NCBI RefSeq assembly: GCF_011694515.1
Contig: NZ_CP050192.1
Location: 953,550-1,017,549, forward strand
DNA from: Mycobacterium sp. DL592
Lineage (GTDB): Bacteria; Actinomycetota; Actinomycetes; Mycobacteriales; Mycobacteriaceae
Reading direction: 5' to 3'
DNA length: 64,000 bases
This document shows, piece after piece, positions 51,791-60,793 of this stretch (positions are counted from its first letter, which is position 1; every line of letters begins with the position of its first letter). The notes beneath the pieces were generated by a model. It was not told where the DNA came from. It did not search any database and saw only the letters and a list, made by a program, of their open reading frames with translations. The translations under genes were made by a program, and so were the position numbers.

Positions 51791-52351
51791 ATGTCGTTGT
51801 CGAGCTCAGCTCGTGCCGTCACCAACTTCCCGCCCGTGCTTCCCGCAGTATCCGCGCCGACCCGGCTGCGGCTGCCCGACCTTCTGCACACCACCGACCT
51901 GTTCGCCGACGGCGTGCTGCGCGGCGAGTACGACACGCTGATGCCCGCGGGCGGCCCGCCGTCCGACGGGCGCTGGTACACCCGGCTGCACGCCGACGAC
52001 GAACTCGACGTCTGGCTGATCAGCTGGGTGCCCGGTCACACCACCGAACTGCACGACCACGGCGGGTCCCTCGGCGCACTCACCGTGCTATCGGGTGCCC
52101 TGCACGAATACCGTTGGGACGGCCAAGATCTGCGCCGGCGCCGCCTCGACGCCGGCGACCAGGCGGCCTTCCCGCTGGGCTGGGTGCACGACGTGGTGGG
52201 GGCACCGGCCCTGGCCGACCCGGATTCGGCGACGCTGAGCGTGCACGCCTACTCGCCGCCGCTGACCGCGATGTCGTATTACGAAGTGACAGAGCGCAAT
52301 ACGCTTCGGCGGACCCGCACCGAACTGACCGACGGTCCAGAAGGCTCGTGA
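51791..52351 (+). CDS. Cysteine dioxygenase family protein
   Basis: 186 residues, a single cupin. Iron ligands are His88 and His90 (TELHDHGG) and His133 (LGWVHDVVG), matching the three-His site of cysteine dioxygenase; the following GDQAAFPLG strand is the second cupin motif. It would oxidise cysteine or a related thiol to a sulfinate. The rhodanese-domain gene overlaps its stop by four bases (GTGA), so sulfur metabolism is a sensible link. Corresponds in position to Rv1065 of M. tuberculosis. Confidence 0.82.
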   Translation: MSLSSSARAVTNFPPVLPAVSAPTRLRLPDLLHTTDLFADGVLRGEYDTLMPAGGPPSDGRWYTRLHADDELDVWLISWVPGHTTELHDHGGSLGALTVLSGALHEYRWDGQDLRRRRLDAGDQAAFPLGWVHDVVGAPALADPDSATLSVHAYSPPLTAMSYYEVTERNTLRRTRTELTDGPEGS

Positions 52352-52728
52352 GCCGAATCGACGATGCGCTGACCGCCGCCAGGGCACGGCTGCGCCGGCT
52401 TGAGGCCGACGAGGTTCCCGCTGCGCTGAGCCGGGGCGCGATCCTTGTCGACATCCGGCCCGCGGCCCAGCGCGCTGCCGAAGGCGAGGTGCCCGGCGCG
52501 CTGGTGATCGAACGCAATGTGCTGGAGTGGCGCTGCGACCCGACCAGCGACGCGCGGCTGCCCCAAGCGGTCGACGACGACGTCGAATGGGTGGTGCTGT
52601 GCTCGCAGGGCTACACCTCGAGCCTGGCCGCGGCGGCCCTGCAGGATCTCGGACTGCACCGCGCCACCGACGTCGTCGGCGGGTTCGAGGCGCTGGCCGA
52701 AGTAGGGCTGGCTACTCCGGCGCGTTGA
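52348..52728 (+). CDS. Rhodanese-like domain protein
   Basis: 126 residues, one rhodanese domain. The CDC25/rhodanese-type active-site loop CSQGYTSS starts at Cys85, preceded by the strand EWVVLC; the N-terminal strand is GAILVDIRP. A persulfide sulfurtransferase reaction is expected. Starts inside the stop of the cysteine dioxygenase gene (GTGA), so the two are translated together. Its 3' end overlaps the convergent membrane hydrolase gene by 17 bases. Same place as Rv1066. Confidence 0.87.
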   Translation: MSRIDDALTAARARLRRLEADEVPAALSRGAILVDIRPAAQRAAEGEVPGALVIERNVLEWRCDPTSDARLPQAVDDDVEWVVLCSQGYTSSLAAAALQDLGLHRATDVVGGFEALAEVGLATPAR

Positions 52729-54403
52729 CGATCCCGCGCAACCTTTCGGTCTTCTCCGGCGTCCACCCCGGCGGCTGCGTGATCGCCGCCCAGGCGTTGA
52801 CCACGTCGCGCACGTAGCGGTGGCCGTGACCGTCGGGCACGTCGATGGCGACGGCCATGTCCGCCGACACCTGCAGGAAGGTGACGATCGGAATCCAGTT
52901 CATGTCGGGGGAGACGTCGTAGCCGCGCGGCTCGCGCAGCCAATCCGGTTCGGCGAACAGCAGATCCGGATTCCACCACGTGATGGGGTCCGAGGCGTGC
53001 TGCAGGTAGACGATCCGCGGGTTGCCCCAGGGCTTGTCCGGACGGCCGAGGTTGTCCGGGCGCGCGGCGAATCGGATGTTGGCGCCGTCGTCGAAGGTCG
53101 GCAGCCACATCGGTGTGCCCGCGTCGCGGTTCCTGGTGACGTCCTCCCACATGGTGTTGTTGAACGTCGGGCCGCTGAACAGAGCGCCGTTGGTGCGGGC
53201 GATGATGTTGTTGGGGCTCAGGAACGGCGCCTCACCGCCGAAGGAGCCCAGGCTCTCACCGAACACCACGATCTTGGGCCGCTGCGCCTCCGGGATGGCC
53301 CGCAGTCGTTCGTCGACCGCCTCGAACAATGCCTGGCCGGCCTGGCGGGCGTTCTCCTTGTCCACCAGGAAGGACAGCCAGCTCGGTAGGAACGAGTACT
53401 GCATCGACACGATCGCGGTGTCGCCGTTGAACATGTACTCCAGTGCCGAGGCCTCGGCCTCGTTGATCCAGCCCGTCCCGGTGGTCGTCGCGACCGCGAT
53501 CACCTTGCGTTTGAAGCCACCCGCACGCTCGAGTTCACGGGCGGCGAGGTCGGCGGCGGCCCGGATGTCAGGTGCGGAGTTCTTGCCCGCGTAGGCCCGG
53601 ATCGGTTCGACGGCCGGGGCGGCGTTGAACGTGGTCAGTTGCTCCACCGAGGGGCCGCCCGCGACGAAGATTCGGCCCTGATTGCCCAGCGTGTTCCAGG
53701 CGACCAGCGACCCGGGACCACCGGAGCGCAGCGGGGTGGTCGGCGCCGGGTTGCCCGGGCCCATCTCGTCGTTGACCGCGGCGAATGTCTTGTTGAGGAA
53801 GGCCATCCCGCCTTTGACCACCACGCCGTTGAGCAGCGAGATCGACAGACTGAGCAGCAGGGCGACCACGACGATGAATGAAACACGCGGCGGGGCAAAG
53901 CGATTGAGCCGGCCGACCAGAAACCGGATCAGTTTGCCGATCAGCTGGCCCAGCTCGACGAACGCGAACAGGACGATCACCGAGATGATCGCGGCCTGCG
54001 GGTAGTTGAACCACTTCAGCCGCGGCACGCCCATCAGATCGCGAACCTCGTCCTGCCACAGGTGGAACGAGAAGATGGAGAACGCCAGCCCGATCACCGC
54101 CGCGATCAGCAGGATCGGCCAGGCCCAGCGGGGTGCACGCGGGCTGTCGGGGCGCGAGAGCATGAAGCGCACCAGCCAGACGCCGAAGACGCCCAGCCCG
54201 TAACCGATGGCGCCGGCCGCACCGCTGACCAGTCCCTGGAACAGCGGCCCGCGGGGCAGCAGCGACGGTGTCAGCGACAGCCAGAGGAACACCATGCCGA
54301 CTGCGGTCCCGGTGAAGGTGTAGCGGCGCTGCCACCAATCCGGTTTCGGTTCTGCTGCGGTGGGCGGGGCAGGTTCGGCGGTCTTGACCTCGGCTTCGCT
54401 CAC
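52712..54403 (-). CDS. Membrane alpha/beta-hydrolase family protein, ortholog of Rv1069c
   Basis: 563 residues. The N-terminal 215 residues contain about five membrane helices (GTAVGMVFLWLSLTPSLLP; WAWPILLIAAVIGLAFSIFSF; AAIISVIVLFAFVELGQLI; VSFIVVVALLLSLSISLL). The C-terminal half is an alpha/beta-hydrolase domain with the nucleophile elbow FGESLGSFGG and a late His (DGHGHRYVRD). Serine esterase or thioesterase activity is expected, with the active site probably on the extracytoplasmic face. Lies directly before echA8-echA9, as Rv1069c does. Confidence 0.82.
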   Translation of the reverse strand: MSEAEVKTAEPAPPTAAEPKPDWWQRRYTFTGTAVGMVFLWLSLTPSLLPRGPLFQGLVSGAAGAIGYGLGVFGVWLVRFMLSRPDSPRAPRWAWPILLIAAVIGLAFSIFSFHLWQDEVRDLMGVPRLKWFNYPQAAIISVIVLFAFVELGQLIGKLIRFLVGRLNRFAPPRVSFIVVVALLLSLSISLLNGVVVKGGMAFLNKTFAAVNDEMGPGNPAPTTPLRSGGPGSLVAWNTLGNQGRIFVAGGPSVEQLTTFNAAPAVEPIRAYAGKNSAPDIRAAADLAARELERAGGFKRKVIAVATTTGTGWINEAEASALEYMFNGDTAIVSMQYSFLPSWLSFLVDKENARQAGQALFEAVDERLRAIPEAQRPKIVVFGESLGSFGGEAPFLSPNNIIARTNGALFSGPTFNNTMWEDVTRNRDAGTPMWLPTFDDGANIRFAARPDNLGRPDKPWGNPRIVYLQHASDPITWWNPDLLFAEPDWLREPRGYDVSPDMNWIPIVTFLQVSADMAVAIDVPDGHGHRYVRDVVNAWAAITQPPGWTPEKTERLRGIVNAPE

Positions 54404-54413
54404 CTACAGCACT

Positions 54414-55199
54414 TTATCGGTGCGTGAAGTTGGCAGGGCGCTTCTCGGTGAAGGCGGCCATGCCCTCGGTCTGGTCGTCGGTGGCGAACGCCGAGTGGAA
54501 CAGCCGCCGTTCGTAAAGCAGCCCCTCGGTGAGCGTGGACTCGAAGGCGCGGTTGACGGCCTCCTTGGCCATCCGGGCGGCCGACCGCGACATCTGCGAG
54601 ATCGTCGTCGCCACGGCCTTGGCCTCGGTGAGCAGGTCGGCGGCCGGAACCACCCGGGAGACCAGGCCGCTGCGTTCGGCCTCGGCCGCGTCGATGGTGC
54701 GGCCGGTCAGGATGAGGTCCATCGCCTTGGCCTTGCCGATCGCGCGGGTCAGCCGCTGCGAGCCGCCCATACCGGGCAGCACGCCGAGCTTGATCTCGGG
54801 CTGGCCGAACTTCGCGGTGTCGGCGGCGATCAGGACGTCGCACATCATGGCCAGCTCGCAGCCACCGCCCAGCGCGTAGCCGGCGACCGCGGCGATGGTC
54901 GGGGTACGCACCGCGGCCAGCTTGGACCAGGCGGCGAAGAAGTCGGCGTCGAACACCTCGGAGAACGACAGCGTCGCCATCTCCTTGATGTCGGCGCCGG
55001 CGGCGAAGGCCTTCTCGTTGCCGGTGAGGATGATCGCCCCGATACCCTGGTCGGCGTCGAATTCGGCTGCGGCCGTTGTCACTTCGAGCATGACCTGGGT
55101 GTTGAGCGCGTTGAGCGCCTTCGGGCGGTTCAGTGTGATGGTGCCGACGCGATCGTCGCGGTCCACCAGGATGGTCTCAAAGCTCGATTTAGGGCTCAA
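54414..55199 (-). CDS. echA8: Enoyl-CoA hydratase EchA8
   Basis: 261 residues. Hydrates trans-2-enoyl-CoA in beta-oxidation. The oxyanion hole is in ADIKEM and GYALGGGCE; catalytic Glu115 and Glu135 sit in GGGCELAM and FGQPEIKLG. The sequence is very close to EchA8 of M. tuberculosis over most of its length (for example [20 protein letters not shown]). The start is TTG 55199, four bases after AGAGGAC, and lies upstream of the echA9 stop, so the two genes overlap by eleven bases and are translationally coupled. Confidence 0.93.
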   Translation of the reverse strand: MSPKSSFETILVDRDDRVGTITLNRPKALNALNTQVMLEVTTAAAEFDADQGIGAIILTGNEKAFAAGADIKEMATLSFSEVFDADFFAAWSKLAAVRTPTIAAVAGYALGGGCELAMMCDVLIAADTAKFGQPEIKLGVLPGMGGSQRLTRAIGKAKAMDLILTGRTIDAAEAERSGLVSRVVPAADLLTEAKAVATTISQMSRSAARMAKEAVNRAFESTLTEGLLYERRLFHSAFATDDQTEGMAAFTEKRPANFTHR

Positions 55200-56247
55200 T
55201 TTGTCCTCTCTCGAAGGTCAGGTCGGGGTCGGCCGGGGCGAAGTAGCCCTGCACATCCTCCTCGGTCACCGCGGCCAGCGACGAGGGGGACCACTTCGGG
55301 TTGCGATCCTTGTCGATGATCTGGGCCCGGATGCCCTCGACGAGGTCGTGGGACCGGCTCGACGCGCACGACACCCGGTACTCCTGGACCAGGACGTCCT
55401 CCAGCGTCGGCAGGTGTGCGGCGCGCCGGATGGCCTCCAAGGCGACCGATGCGGCGATGGGGGAGCGGCCGGCGATCAGCTCGGCCGCTTCGTGGGCGGC
55501 GGGGTCGGCGTGGCCGCGCAGCGCGGCGAGAATCTCGGTGAGGGTGGGGGCCGCGTAGCACTCGTCGATCCACTCCTGTTGCGCCAGAAGCTGACTCGGG
55601 GGCGGCTCGGTGGCGAAGGCCTCGACGGCGGCCTCCACTCCGTCACCGGCCACGGCGGCGGTGAAGGCCTCGAGCTTGTCATGCGTGACGTAGTGGTCGG
55701 CGAAGCCGATCGCGATGGCGTCGGAGCCGGTGAAGGGTGCGCCGCTGAGGGCGGCATGCAGGCCCAGCAGGCCAGGCGCCCGCGACAAGATGTAGGTGCC
55801 GCCGACGTCGGGGATCAGGCCGATACCCACCTCGGGCATCGCGATCTTGGACCGGTCGGTGACCACGCGGACGTTGCCGTGAGCCGAGATCCCGACGCCG
55901 CCGCCCATCACGATGCCGTCCATGATCGCGACGTACGGCTTGGGGTAGCTGCCGATCTTGGCGTTGAGCCGGTACTCGTCCCACCAGAACTGCCGCACGT
56001 CGGCGCCGCCGGCCTTGGCGCTCTCATAGACCGCGACCACGTCGCCGCCCGCGCACAGCCCCCGCTCGCCGGCGCCGTCGAGCACCACGGCGGTGATTGC
56101 CGGATCGTCCGCCCAGTCGGTGAGCACTTGGTCGAGCACGCTCACCATGTGGTGGGTCAGCGAGTTGATGGCCTTGGGCCGATTGAGCGTCACGCGGCCG
56201 ACACGGCCGTCGACCCTGGTGAGGATTTCGTCGGAGTCAGCCGTCAC
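55189..56247 (-). CDS. echA9: EchA9, enoyl-CoA hydratase/3-hydroxyisobutyryl-CoA hydrolase family
   Basis: 352 residues from GTG 56247. Crotonase fold with the oxyanion-hole motif GLCAGGDV and the conserved [10 protein letters not shown] helix start; [14 protein letters not shown] carries the Glu and Asp typical of 3-hydroxyisobutyryl-CoA hydrolases (HIBCH), with an added C-terminal 100 residues as in that subgroup. It may therefore work in valine breakdown rather than straight beta-oxidation. It precedes and overlaps echA8, as Rv1071c does with Rv1070c. Confidence 0.87.
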   Translation of the reverse strand: MTADSDEILTRVDGRVGRVTLNRPKAINSLTHHMVSVLDQVLTDWADDPAITAVVLDGAGERGLCAGGDVVAVYESAKAGGADVRQFWWDEYRLNAKIGSYPKPYVAIMDGIVMGGGVGISAHGNVRVVTDRSKIAMPEVGIGLIPDVGGTYILSRAPGLLGLHAALSGAPFTGSDAIAIGFADHYVTHDKLEAFTAAVAGDGVEAAVEAFATEPPPSQLLAQQEWIDECYAAPTLTEILAALRGHADPAAHEAAELIAGRSPIAASVALEAIRRAAHLPTLEDVLVQEYRVSCASSRSHDLVEGIRAQIIDKDRNPKWSPSSLAAVTEEDVQGYFAPADPDLTFERGQIEP

Positions 56248-56464
56248 GGCAGCGCGGTCCTTGTTCGTCGAAAGGTTGGATGTCCTAGTTTTACCACCCG
56301 GCTCAGCCAGATCCAGATCGAGACCCCACCACAGTCGTCCCACCGGTAAGGTCGGGCTTTGTACGGTCGGGAATCACCGGGAAGTTTGTGAATTTTCTGG
56401 GAACCCGGCTGTGGCGCCGTTCGTTGACGGTGTGTTCACTCGATCTCCAGGAGAGGATCCGACG

Positions 56465-57313
56465 GTGCGGGAGACCAGCAACCCGATATTTCGCTCGCTG
56501 CCCAAGCAGCAGGGCGGATATGCACAGTTCGGCAGCGGCGTAGCCGGTGCCCAGCAGGTGGCTTACCAGGCCGACCCCTACACCACGCAGTACCCGCCGC
56601 AGACCGGTGTCTCGCGGCCCATGACGATCGATGACGTCGTCACCAAGACCGGCATCACCCTCGGTGTGCTGTCGATCGTCGCCGTCATCTCCTACTTCCT
56701 GGTCTCGGCCAACCTCGCGCTGGCGATGCCGTTCACCCTGGTGGGCGCGCTCGGCGGCCTGGCACTGGTGCTGGTGGCCACGTTCGGCCGCAAGCAAGAC
56801 AACCCGGCCATCGTGCTGAGCTACGCCGCCCTCGAGGGCCTGTTCCTCGGCGCGATCTCGTTCGTGCTGGCCAATGTCGTGGTGTCGGGCGCCAATGCCG
56901 GCATGCTGATCGGCCAGGCCATCCTGGGCACCATCGGCGTGTTCTTCGGCATGCTCGTCGTCTACAAGACCGGCGCCATCCGGGTGACGCCGAAGTTCAC
57001 CCGCATGCTGGTTGCGGGCATGGTCGGCGTGCTGGTGCTCATGCTCGGCAACTTCGTCCTGTCGATGTTCGGCGTGGGCGGCGGCGAGGGCATGGGCCTG
57101 CGCAGCGGTGGCTCGATCGCGATCATCTTCTCCCTGGTGTGCATCGCCCTGGCGGCGTTCAGCTTCCTGCTCGACTTCGATGCCGCTGATCAGATGATCC
57201 GCGCCGGCGCACCGGAGAAGGCGGCCTGGGGTGTGGCCCTCGGCTTGACCGTCACGCTGGTGTGGCTGTACCTGGAGATCCTGCGTCTGCTCAGCTACTT
57301 CCAGCAGCGCTAG
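56465..57313 (+). CDS. BAX inhibitor-1/YccA-family membrane protein (Rv1072 ortholog)
   Basis: 282 residues from GTG 56465. The first 55 residues are cytoplasmic and Gln/Tyr/Pro-rich; seven hydrophobic helices follow from residue 66 (GITLGVLSIVAVISYFLVSA; FTLVGALGGLALVLVATFG; AIVLSYAALEGLFLGAISFVLA). The BI-1/YccA signature and Asp residues near the last helix (FDAADQMIRAG) are consistent with the family, whose members are proton-gated calcium-leak channels or stress-protective proteins. A strong hairpin terminator follows. Confidence 0.85.
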   Translation: MRETSNPIFRSLPKQQGGYAQFGSGVAGAQQVAYQADPYTTQYPPQTGVSRPMTIDDVVTKTGITLGVLSIVAVISYFLVSANLALAMPFTLVGALGGLALVLVATFGRKQDNPAIVLSYAALEGLFLGAISFVLANVVVSGANAGMLIGQAILGTIGVFFGMLVVYKTGAIRVTPKFTRMLVAGMVGVLVLMLGNFVLSMFGVGGGEGMGLRSGGSIAIIFSLVCIALAAFSFLLDFDAADQMIRAGAPEKAAWGVALGLTVTLVWLYLEILRLLSYFQQR

Positions 57314-57324
57314 CTTTACCTCGC

Positions 57325-57362
57325 ACAAAGCCCCGGCCCCTTCCAAGCGGCCGGGGCTTTGT
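57325..57362 (+). terminator. Stem-loop terminator after the BAX-inhibitor-family gene
   Basis: ACAAAGCCCCGGCC (57325-57338) and GGCCGGGGCTTTGT (57349-57362) pair perfectly over 14 bases with a ten-base loop, twelve bases after the stop codon. Confidence 0.85.
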
Positions 57363-57376
57363 CGTATGGCGAGTGT

Positions 57377-57439
57377 CATCGGTTCTGCTCACAGATCGGG
57401 TTTTGTCCCCACAAGGTCGCTCTGTGAGCAGAACTGATG
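57377..57439. repeat. Inverted repeat C, left of the DUF559 gene
   Basis: Arms 57377-57395 (CATCGGTTCTGCTCACAGA) and 57421-57439 (TCTGTGAGCAGAACTGATG) match over 19 bases with one mismatch, loop 25 bases. The right arm ends just before the DUF559 gene start at 57464. Confidence 0.75.
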
Positions 57440-57463
57440 GCAGGTCTGCGCGATGGTGGGCCG

Positions 57464-58321
57464 ATGACGAGCACTGCGCCTTTCATCGGAAGTGAGGCCG
57501 TCGATGCCGGGCTGGTCGGCAAGCATCTGCCGCGAACCCGGTACACCGCCGTATTTCCCGACGTGTATGCGCCCAAGGACGTTGAGCTGACGTCGCGCGA
57601 GCGTGCGCGGGCGGCATGGCTGTGGTCGCACCGGCAAGGGATTGTCATGGGGCTGACGGCGGCGGCACTGCATGGCAGCAGGTGGGTTGACGACGATCTG
57701 CCCATCGAGCTGATGTGGCTAAATGCCCGTGCACCCCAAGGCATAACAACGCATTACCTCCGCATGTACCGCCACGAGTTCGTCGAGATGGACAACCTCC
57801 GCATCACAACTCCCGCACGGACGGCCTTCGACATCGGGCGCCGTCGTCCCGCACGCTCAGCCGTCGCGCGGATGGACGCCCTGTTCAGGGCGACCGGTAT
57901 CACTGTCGAGGAGGTGGCAGCCGTCGCTGTCGATCACCGGGGCACACCAGGCCTACGGCAGCTCGAGACAGTCTTGAGATGGGTCGACGCCGGCGCGCAG
58001 TCGCCGAAGGAAAGCTGGCTCCGAATGATTCTGGTCGAAGCAGGGCTGCCTCGTCCTCGTACGCAGATCCCGGTTCGGCGCTCAGATGGCTGGTCGAACT
58101 ATTACCTCGACATGGGCTGGGAGGACGTCAAAGTCGCGGTCGAATACGACGGCGAACACCACCGCACCGACCGCCTGCAATACGCAAAGGATGCGCGCCG
58201 ACGGGAGGAGTTGGAGCTGCTGGGCTGGATCGTGATCCGGGTACTCGTCGGCGACACGGCAGCCGACATCGTGCGGCGGGTGCGCGCTGCTCTGGCTCGG
58301 CGTGCATCGATTCTGCGGTGA
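57464..58321 (+). CDS. DUF559 (Vsr/PD-(D/E)XK nuclease-fold) protein, AbiEi-like N-terminus
   Basis: 285 residues from ATG 57464 (an in-frame ATG at 57437 lies within repeat C). The N-terminal 110 residues look like the winged-helix/antitoxin-like part found in AbiEi-type proteins (GLTAAALHGSRWVDDDLP). The C-terminal 90 residues carry the DUF559 pattern VAVEYDGEHHR, D-x-x-R-R-x-E-L and LGWIVIRV, related to Vsr and PD-(D/E)XK endonucleases. No toxin or methylase partner is adjacent. It occupies the place of Rv1073 and is flanked by two long inverted repeats, suggesting insertion. Function unknown. Confidence 0.75.
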   Translation: MTSTAPFIGSEAVDAGLVGKHLPRTRYTAVFPDVYAPKDVELTSRERARAAWLWSHRQGIVMGLTAAALHGSRWVDDDLPIELMWLNARAPQGITTHYLRMYRHEFVEMDNLRITTPARTAFDIGRRRPARSAVARMDALFRATGITVEEVAAVAVDHRGTPGLRQLETVLRWVDAGAQSPKESWLRMILVEAGLPRPRTQIPVRRSDGWSNYYLDMGWEDVKVAVEYDGEHHRTDRLQYAKDARRREELELLGWIVIRVLVGDTAADIVRRVRAALARRASILR

Positions 58322-58364
58322 GAGCGCGCAATCCTCGCGGACGGACGCTCTCACCGCAGAATCG
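58308..58364. repeat. Inverted repeat D, right of the DUF559 gene
   Basis: Perfect 19-base arms CGATTCTGCGGTGAGAGCG (58308-58326) and its complement (58346-58364) around a 19-base loop. The left arm overlaps the DUF559 stop; the element also lies between convergent genes and may terminate both. Confidence 0.8.
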
Positions 58365-58375
58365 GCGGGCGGACT

Positions 58376-59593
58376 CTAGGAGAGCCGCTCGATCACCATG
58401 GCCATACCCTGGCCGCCGCCGACGCACATCGTCTCGATGCCGAAGGTCTTGTCGTAGGTCTGCAGGTTGTTCAGCAGCGTGGCGGTGATCCGGGCGCCCG
58501 TCATACCGAACGGATGCCCCAGCGCGATCGCGCCGCCGGAGACGTTGAGCTTCTCCTCGTCCATCCCCAGCGCCCGCGCCGAGCCGAGCACCTGAACCGC
58601 GAACGCCTCGTTGATCTCGTACAGATCGATATCGGAGATCGACAGCTTGGCATTCGCCAGCGCCTTCTTGACGGCCTCGATCGGGCCCAGGCCCATGATC
58701 TCCGGCGACAGCCCCGACACACCGGTCGACACCACACGCGCCAGCGGGGTCAGGCCCAGCTCCTTGGCCTTGGTGTCGGAGACGATCACCAGCGCGGCCG
58801 CGCCGTCATTGAGAGGGCACGCGTTGCCTGCGGTGATCGTGCCGTTGGGGCGGAACACCGGCTTGAGCTGGCTGATCTTCTCGTAGGTGGTGCCCGCACG
58901 GGGGCCGTCGTCAGTGCTGACGACCGTGCCGTCAGGCAGGGTGACGGGCACGATCTCGCGCTCGAAGAAGCCGTTCTTGATTGCCTCTTCGGCTTTGTTC
59001 TGCGACCGAACACCCCAGTGGTCCTGGTCCTCGCGGCTGATGCCGGTGAACAGCGCCACGTTCTCGGCGGTCTGGCCCATCGCGATGTAGACGTCGGGAA
59101 TCAGGCCGTCCGCACGCGGGTCGTGCCACTCCTCGGCACCGGCCGCGGCGGCCTCGGAGCGCTGCTGTGCGGCTTCAAACAGCGCATTCTTGGTGTCCGG
59201 CCAGCCGTCGGCGTTGCCCTTGCCGAACCGCGACACCGTCTCGACGCCCGCCGAGATGAACGCATGTCCCTCGCCGGCCTTGATCGCGTGGAACGCCATC
59301 CGCGTGGTCTGCAGCGACGACGAGCAGTACCGGTTCACCGTGGTACCCGGCAGGAAGTCGTAGCCCAGCTCCACCGCCACGGCGCGGCCGATGTTGAAAC
59401 CGGACTCGCCGCCGGGCTGCCCACAACCCATGATCAGGTCGTCGATGTCGCGGGGATCCAGCGACGGCACCTTGTCCAGCGCGGCGCGCACCATCTGCGC
59501 GGCAAGGTCGTCCGGGCGGATGTCGACCAGCGAACCCTTGTAGGCCCGGCCGATCGGCGAGCGGGCGGTAGAGACGATGACGGCTTCAGGCAT
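58376..59593 (-). CDS. fadA3: Acetyl-CoA acyltransferase (thiolase) FadA3
   Basis: 405 residues. Nucleophile Cys90 (NRYCSSSLQ), general base His360 (GHPFGMTG) and Cys390 (CVGGGQG) are the complete thiolase triad, so thiolytic cleavage of beta-ketoacyl-CoA is expected. NEAFAVQ is also conserved. AAGGAG lies eight bases before the ATG. Position next to an SGNH hydrolase and lipU matches fadA3 (Rv1074c) of M. tuberculosis. Substrate chain length unknown. Confidence 0.92.
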   Translation of the reverse strand: MPEAVIVSTARSPIGRAYKGSLVDIRPDDLAAQMVRAALDKVPSLDPRDIDDLIMGCGQPGGESGFNIGRAVAVELGYDFLPGTTVNRYCSSSLQTTRMAFHAIKAGEGHAFISAGVETVSRFGKGNADGWPDTKNALFEAAQQRSEAAAAGAEEWHDPRADGLIPDVYIAMGQTAENVALFTGISREDQDHWGVRSQNKAEEAIKNGFFEREIVPVTLPDGTVVSTDDGPRAGTTYEKISQLKPVFRPNGTITAGNACPLNDGAAALVIVSDTKAKELGLTPLARVVSTGVSGLSPEIMGLGPIEAVKKALANAKLSISDIDLYEINEAFAVQVLGSARALGMDEEKLNVSGGAIALGHPFGMTGARITATLLNNLQTYDKTFGIETMCVGGGQGMAMVIERLS

Positions 59594-59635
59594 GAACAGG
59601 GCTCCTTAGGAGATGTGCGGCAATTGCACACGAAC

Positions 59636-60595
59636 CTAACTCGCGGGCACCACGATCGGTGCGGGCACCCCGGTGGTACGCCTGCGGAACAGCCGCGTGA
59701 TCGGCGCCAGGCGGGTAGAGACGTTCCAGCTCTGCGACGGCGTGATCCACGGCAGGTCCGGCACGGTGGCACCGGTCCACTCGCCGAGTTCGTGGCACAG
59801 CGCGGGCAGCAACTGGTTGGCCGCCAACGCATACCCGGCCGCCGAGGGGTGGAACTTGTCGTCGGAGAACATCAGCTCCGGAGTCTCCAGGAAGTTCGGC
59901 GTCAGCAGATCCGCCAGCGGCACCGGAACCCCGCCCGCGGCCCGCACCGCAGCGGCCTGCACCCGCGCCAGGTGCAGTCCGCGGGACCGCGTGGCATAGC
60001 GCAGCGGCTGCGGAATGGCCGTGATGACACCGAAATCCGGGCAGGTGCCGACGACGACGACCGCGCCGCTGGCACGCAGCCGCTTGACCGCGGCACCGAG
60101 CCGGTTGGCCGACGGCCCGATGCCGTTGAGCGCGGTGATGTCGTTGGCGCCGATCATGATCACCGCGGCGTCCGGTGGGGGACCGGCCACGAACATGGCG
60201 TCCACCTGACCCGACAACCCCTTGGACGTCGCGCCGACGATCGCCTTGGTCGACAGCCGGATCAGCTTGCCGGACTCCTCGGCCAGCCCACGCGCGATCA
60301 CCACGCCGGGCACCTCGTCGGCGTCGCGGCAGCCGTAGCCGGTGGCTGTCGAGTCGCCGAACACCATCATGTGCAGGTCGTAGGGGACACCGCGCTCCCA
60401 CTTGCGCACCGGTCCACCGCCGGGGGCGTAGACGCCGTCGGCGCGCGGGGGCACGTCCCAAGCCTTCGGGATCACCGTTCGAGCCTGGGCTGCCTGTTCA
60501 TTGAGCAGAGTCCGGGCACCCAACACGGCTGTTCCGGTGGAGGCGAGTACTCCCGCCACCCCCAACACCACCGTCGACCGACGCGGCCCGCGCAT
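59636..60595 (-). CDS. Exported SGNH/GDSL-type hydrolase (Rv1075c ortholog)
   Basis: About 319 residues from ATG 60595 (GTG 60601 is an alternative). A basic N-terminus and hydrophobic segment (VVLGVAGVLASTGTAVLGA) act as signal or anchor. The GDSL block I reads VFGDSTATGYG with the Ser nucleophile, block III reads MIGANDITA, and block V DDKFHPSAAGYA carries Asp and His. Rv1075c has been described as a cell-envelope esterase, so hydrolysis of short ester substrates is likely. Lies 42 bases upstream of fadA3 in the same direction. Confidence 0.85.
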   Translation of the reverse strand: MRGPRRSTVVLGVAGVLASTGTAVLGARTLLNEQAAQARTVIPKAWDVPPRADGVYAPGGGPVRKWERGVPYDLHMMVFGDSTATGYGCRDADEVPGVVIARGLAEESGKLIRLSTKAIVGATSKGLSGQVDAMFVAGPPPDAAVIMIGANDITALNGIGPSANRLGAAVKRLRASGAVVVVGTCPDFGVITAIPQPLRYATRSRGLHLARVQAAAVRAAGGVPVPLADLLTPNFLETPELMFSDDKFHPSAAGYALAANQLLPALCHELGEWTGATVPDLPWITPSQSWNVSTRLAPITRLFRRRTTGVPAPIVVPAS

Positions 60596-60793
60596 GTCCA
60601 CCGGGCCAGTTTATGTCGCGATACCCCCGGAAACCGGTCCCGACAGTGGCCCCGGGATTACGGACAGGTATCACTTCCGGTAAGAAAACAAATCGTTAGT
60701 TGTTGTATCTATCGCAGCTGTCAAGCTAAGTTACCGGGGTTCGCTGGTGGGTCCCGGGGACACGTATCTACAACGGCGTAGGGAGTGTTGACG

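Noticed and set aside
57377..58364. Insertion sequence around the DUF559 gene
   Set aside because: No transposase motif, and the two flanking repeats are different from each other, so they are not terminal inverted repeats of one element.
58514..60781. Very long open frame on the plus strand (755 codons) antisense to fadA3 and the SGNH hydrolase gene
   Set aside because: Composition is Arg/His/Gly-rich as expected for an antisense frame of GC-rich genes; both sense genes have full catalytic motifs.
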